From Nomia melanderi (Eukaryota; Arthropoda; Insecta; Hymenoptera; Halictidae), in NCBI RefSeq assembly GCF_051020985.1, contig NW_027475149.1, positions 558,001-622,000 on the forward strand: DNA of 64,000 nt, read 5' to 3'. The notes beneath the pieces are model-generated. The model made no database searches and was not told where the DNA came from. It saw nothing but the letters and a program-made list of their open reading frames with translations. Both the position numbers and the translations under genes were made by a program. This document shows, piece after piece, positions 63,186-64,000 of this stretch. Positions within the stretch are counted from its first letter, which is position 1, and each line of letters opens with the position of its first letter.

Positions 63186-64000
63186 CACTTTGGTTTATTG
63201 CGCTATCTCTAATAGCACCCGAGATATCACCAGATATATATTGGATTTTCCCCTGACCCTGAGTGTCCGGCCCCATGAGACTGTGGTTTTCCCGGCCCCT
63301 GGTGGTCCGAGGTCGTTCCCGCTGCACAGATTCATGCGCCAGGGCCTCCTACCGACAATGCACTTTGATTTATTGGGCTATCTGTAATAGCACCCGAGAT
63401 ATCACCAGATAAATATTGGATTTTACCCTGAACCTGAGTGTGCGGCCCCATGAGACTGTGGTTTTCTCGGCCCCTGGTGGTCCGAGGTCGTTCCAGCTGG
63501 CCAGATTTATTCGCCTGGGCCTCCTACAGACAATGCACTTTGATTTATTGCGCTATCTGTAATAGCACCCGAGATATCACCAGATATATATTGGATTTTT
63601 CCCTGACCCTGAGTGTCCGGCCCCATGAGACGGTGGTTTACTCGGCCCCTGGTGGTCGGAGGTCGTTCCTGCTGGCCAGATTCATTCGCCTGGGCCTCCT
63701 ACAGACAATGCACTTTGATTTATTGCGCTATCTCTAATAGCACCCGAGATATCACCAGATATTTGATGGATTTTTACATGACCTTGGGTGACGGATTCCG
63801 AATATCTGTAATTTTCTCGGCCACTGGTGGTCCGAGGTCGTTCCTGCGGCACAGAATCATTCGCAAGGGCCTCCTACAGACAATGCACTTTGGTTTATTG
63901 CGCTATCTGTAATAGCACCCGAGATATCACCAGATATATATTGCATTTTCCCCTGACCCTGAGTGTCCGGCCCCATGAGACTGTGGTTTTCTCGGCCCCT
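63186..64000 (+). repeat. Right-edge module copy (offset 1,749 bp from 61437-62251)
   Basis: Matches 61437-62251 to the last base of the window. The offset is 10 monomers minus one base, because the unit at 62340-62513 lacks a base. The copy continues beyond the window. Confidence 0.85.
63739..63913 (+). repeat. Type-2 monomer, last complete unit of the window
   Basis: 'atatttgatgg' form, copy of 61990-62164 at offset 1,749 bp. Confidence 0.85.

Larger units (their letters stand above)
1..64000 (+). repeat. Tandem satellite array, ~175-bp monomer, 365 complete units
   Basis: The motif 'agcacccgag' or a one-to-two-base variant recurs every 175 bp from position 34 to the end of the window, always in the same orientation. 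The unit at 46064-46238 is a good reference: 175 bp, 51 C, 41 G, 8 CpG by hand count. In order it holds an EcoRV-type 'gatatc', an AT run 'atatatattgg', 'ccctgagtgtccggcccc', 'ttctcggcccctggtggtc', 'gaggtcgttcccgctgcac', 'gcgccagggcctcct' and 'tttattgcgctatct'. Most units are 175 bp; I located 26 of 174, 176 or 177 bp. No unique DNA interrupts the array. Length, homogeneity and block structure are those of centromeric or pericentromeric satellites. The family is not one I can name, and no canonical CENP-B box was found. Short open frames on both strands are phase-locked by-products of the repeat, not genes. Confidence 0.98.
50264..64000 (+). repeat. Array domain 5: interleaved standard and type-2 monomers
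   Basis: About 78 monomers, of which 18 are type-2. Many standard units here carry 'cgctggccagattca' in place of 'cgctgcacagattca' and 'gcgcctgggcc' in place of 'gcgccagggcc'. Near-identical blocks recur at offsets of 2,450, 2,100 and 1,749 bp. The domain runs off the right edge of the window in the middle of a repeated module. Confidence 0.8.

Noticed and set aside
1..64000. Hundreds of open frames of 60-157 codons that look like a multicopy protein family (starts such as MSGPM or MVYCA, ending in LLRYL).
   Set aside because: They recur at fixed monomer phase on both strands and overlap one another. They end at the same phase-locked TAA and change frame each unit because 175 is not a multiple of three. 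The longest ones come from one-base deletions. No domain, start signal or codon pattern supports coding.
1..64000. CRISPR-like array, since short motifs repeat regularly.
   Set aside because: The whole unit repeats, including what would be spacers. Repeat units are 175 bp and similar throughout, with no variable spacers and no cas genes.
1..64000. Human-type alpha satellite (171 bp).
   Set aside because: Unit length and sequence differ: it is GC-richer, lacks recognisable alpha-satellite motifs, and no CENP-B box core was found on either strand.
1..64000. Transposable element or unique gene hidden in the array.
   Set aside because: The 175-bp phase is continuous from end to end with a net drift of 5 bp that is fully explained by small indels. 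There is no room for an insertion, and no terminal repeats or poly(A) tracts were seen.
1..64000. Inverted blocks or a strand switch within the array.
   Set aside because: Every monomer start located by phase is in plus orientation. No reverse-oriented unit was found.
1..64000. Telomere repeats, tRNA or rRNA genes.
   Set aside because: No TTAGGG-type runs and no RNA-gene-like sequence occur. The window is fully accounted for by satellite units.
1..64000. TATA-like 'atatatat' in each unit as a promoter.
   Set aside because: It is simply the AT-rich arm of the monomer and occurs hundreds of times. Nothing beside it suggests a defined start site.

Overview
The whole 64-kb window is one uninterrupted tandem satellite-DNA array. 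It holds no gene, RNA gene, transposon or unique sequence that I can support. The unit is a monomer of about 175 bp. Phasing every unit at the 'agcacccgag' motif gives 365 complete monomers, plus a 33-bp partial unit on the left (1-33) and an 87-bp partial unit on the right (63914-64000). All units are in the same orientation. A typical unit (46064-46238) is 52.6% G+C by hand count. It has an AT-rich arm (the 'gatatc', 'atatatattgg' and 'tttatt' segments) and a GC-rich arm ('ggcccctgg', 'cgttcccgctgc').

Organism: monomer length near a nucleosome repeat, head-to-tail order over tens of kilobases and nested multi-monomer duplications point to centromeric or pericentromeric heterochromatin of a eukaryote, most likely animal. 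I do not recognise the monomer as human alpha satellite or the mouse satellites, and I cannot name the species. Centromere function is an inference, not something the sequence proves.

Layout: (1) 1-1435 has standard monomers mixed with a divergent 'type-2' monomer (marker 'gtgacggattcc'). (2) 1436-34512 has only standard-lineage monomers and was built by many overlapping block duplications. The largest is a 5,076-bp (29-monomer) tandem duplication at 18655-28806; the sharpest small one is 1,050 bp (6 monomers) at 29815-31914. (3) 34513-36962 is a strip of more diverged monomers with one worn type-2 unit. (4) 36963-50263 is standard monomers again, with a 14-monomer (2,450-bp) duplication at 39582-44030. 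(5) 50264-64000 has standard and type-2 monomers interleaved, again with 14-monomer offsets, and a module recurring at 1,401, 2,450, 2,100 and 1,749 bp spacings.

The two ends of the window therefore resemble each other more than either resembles the middle. This fits a layered array in which a younger block expanded inside an older one.

Many short open frames exist on both strands. They are by-products of the repeat: each recurs at the same monomer phase, stops at the same phase-locked TAA, and 175 = 3 x 58 + 1, so the frame rotates from unit to unit. None is annotated as a gene.
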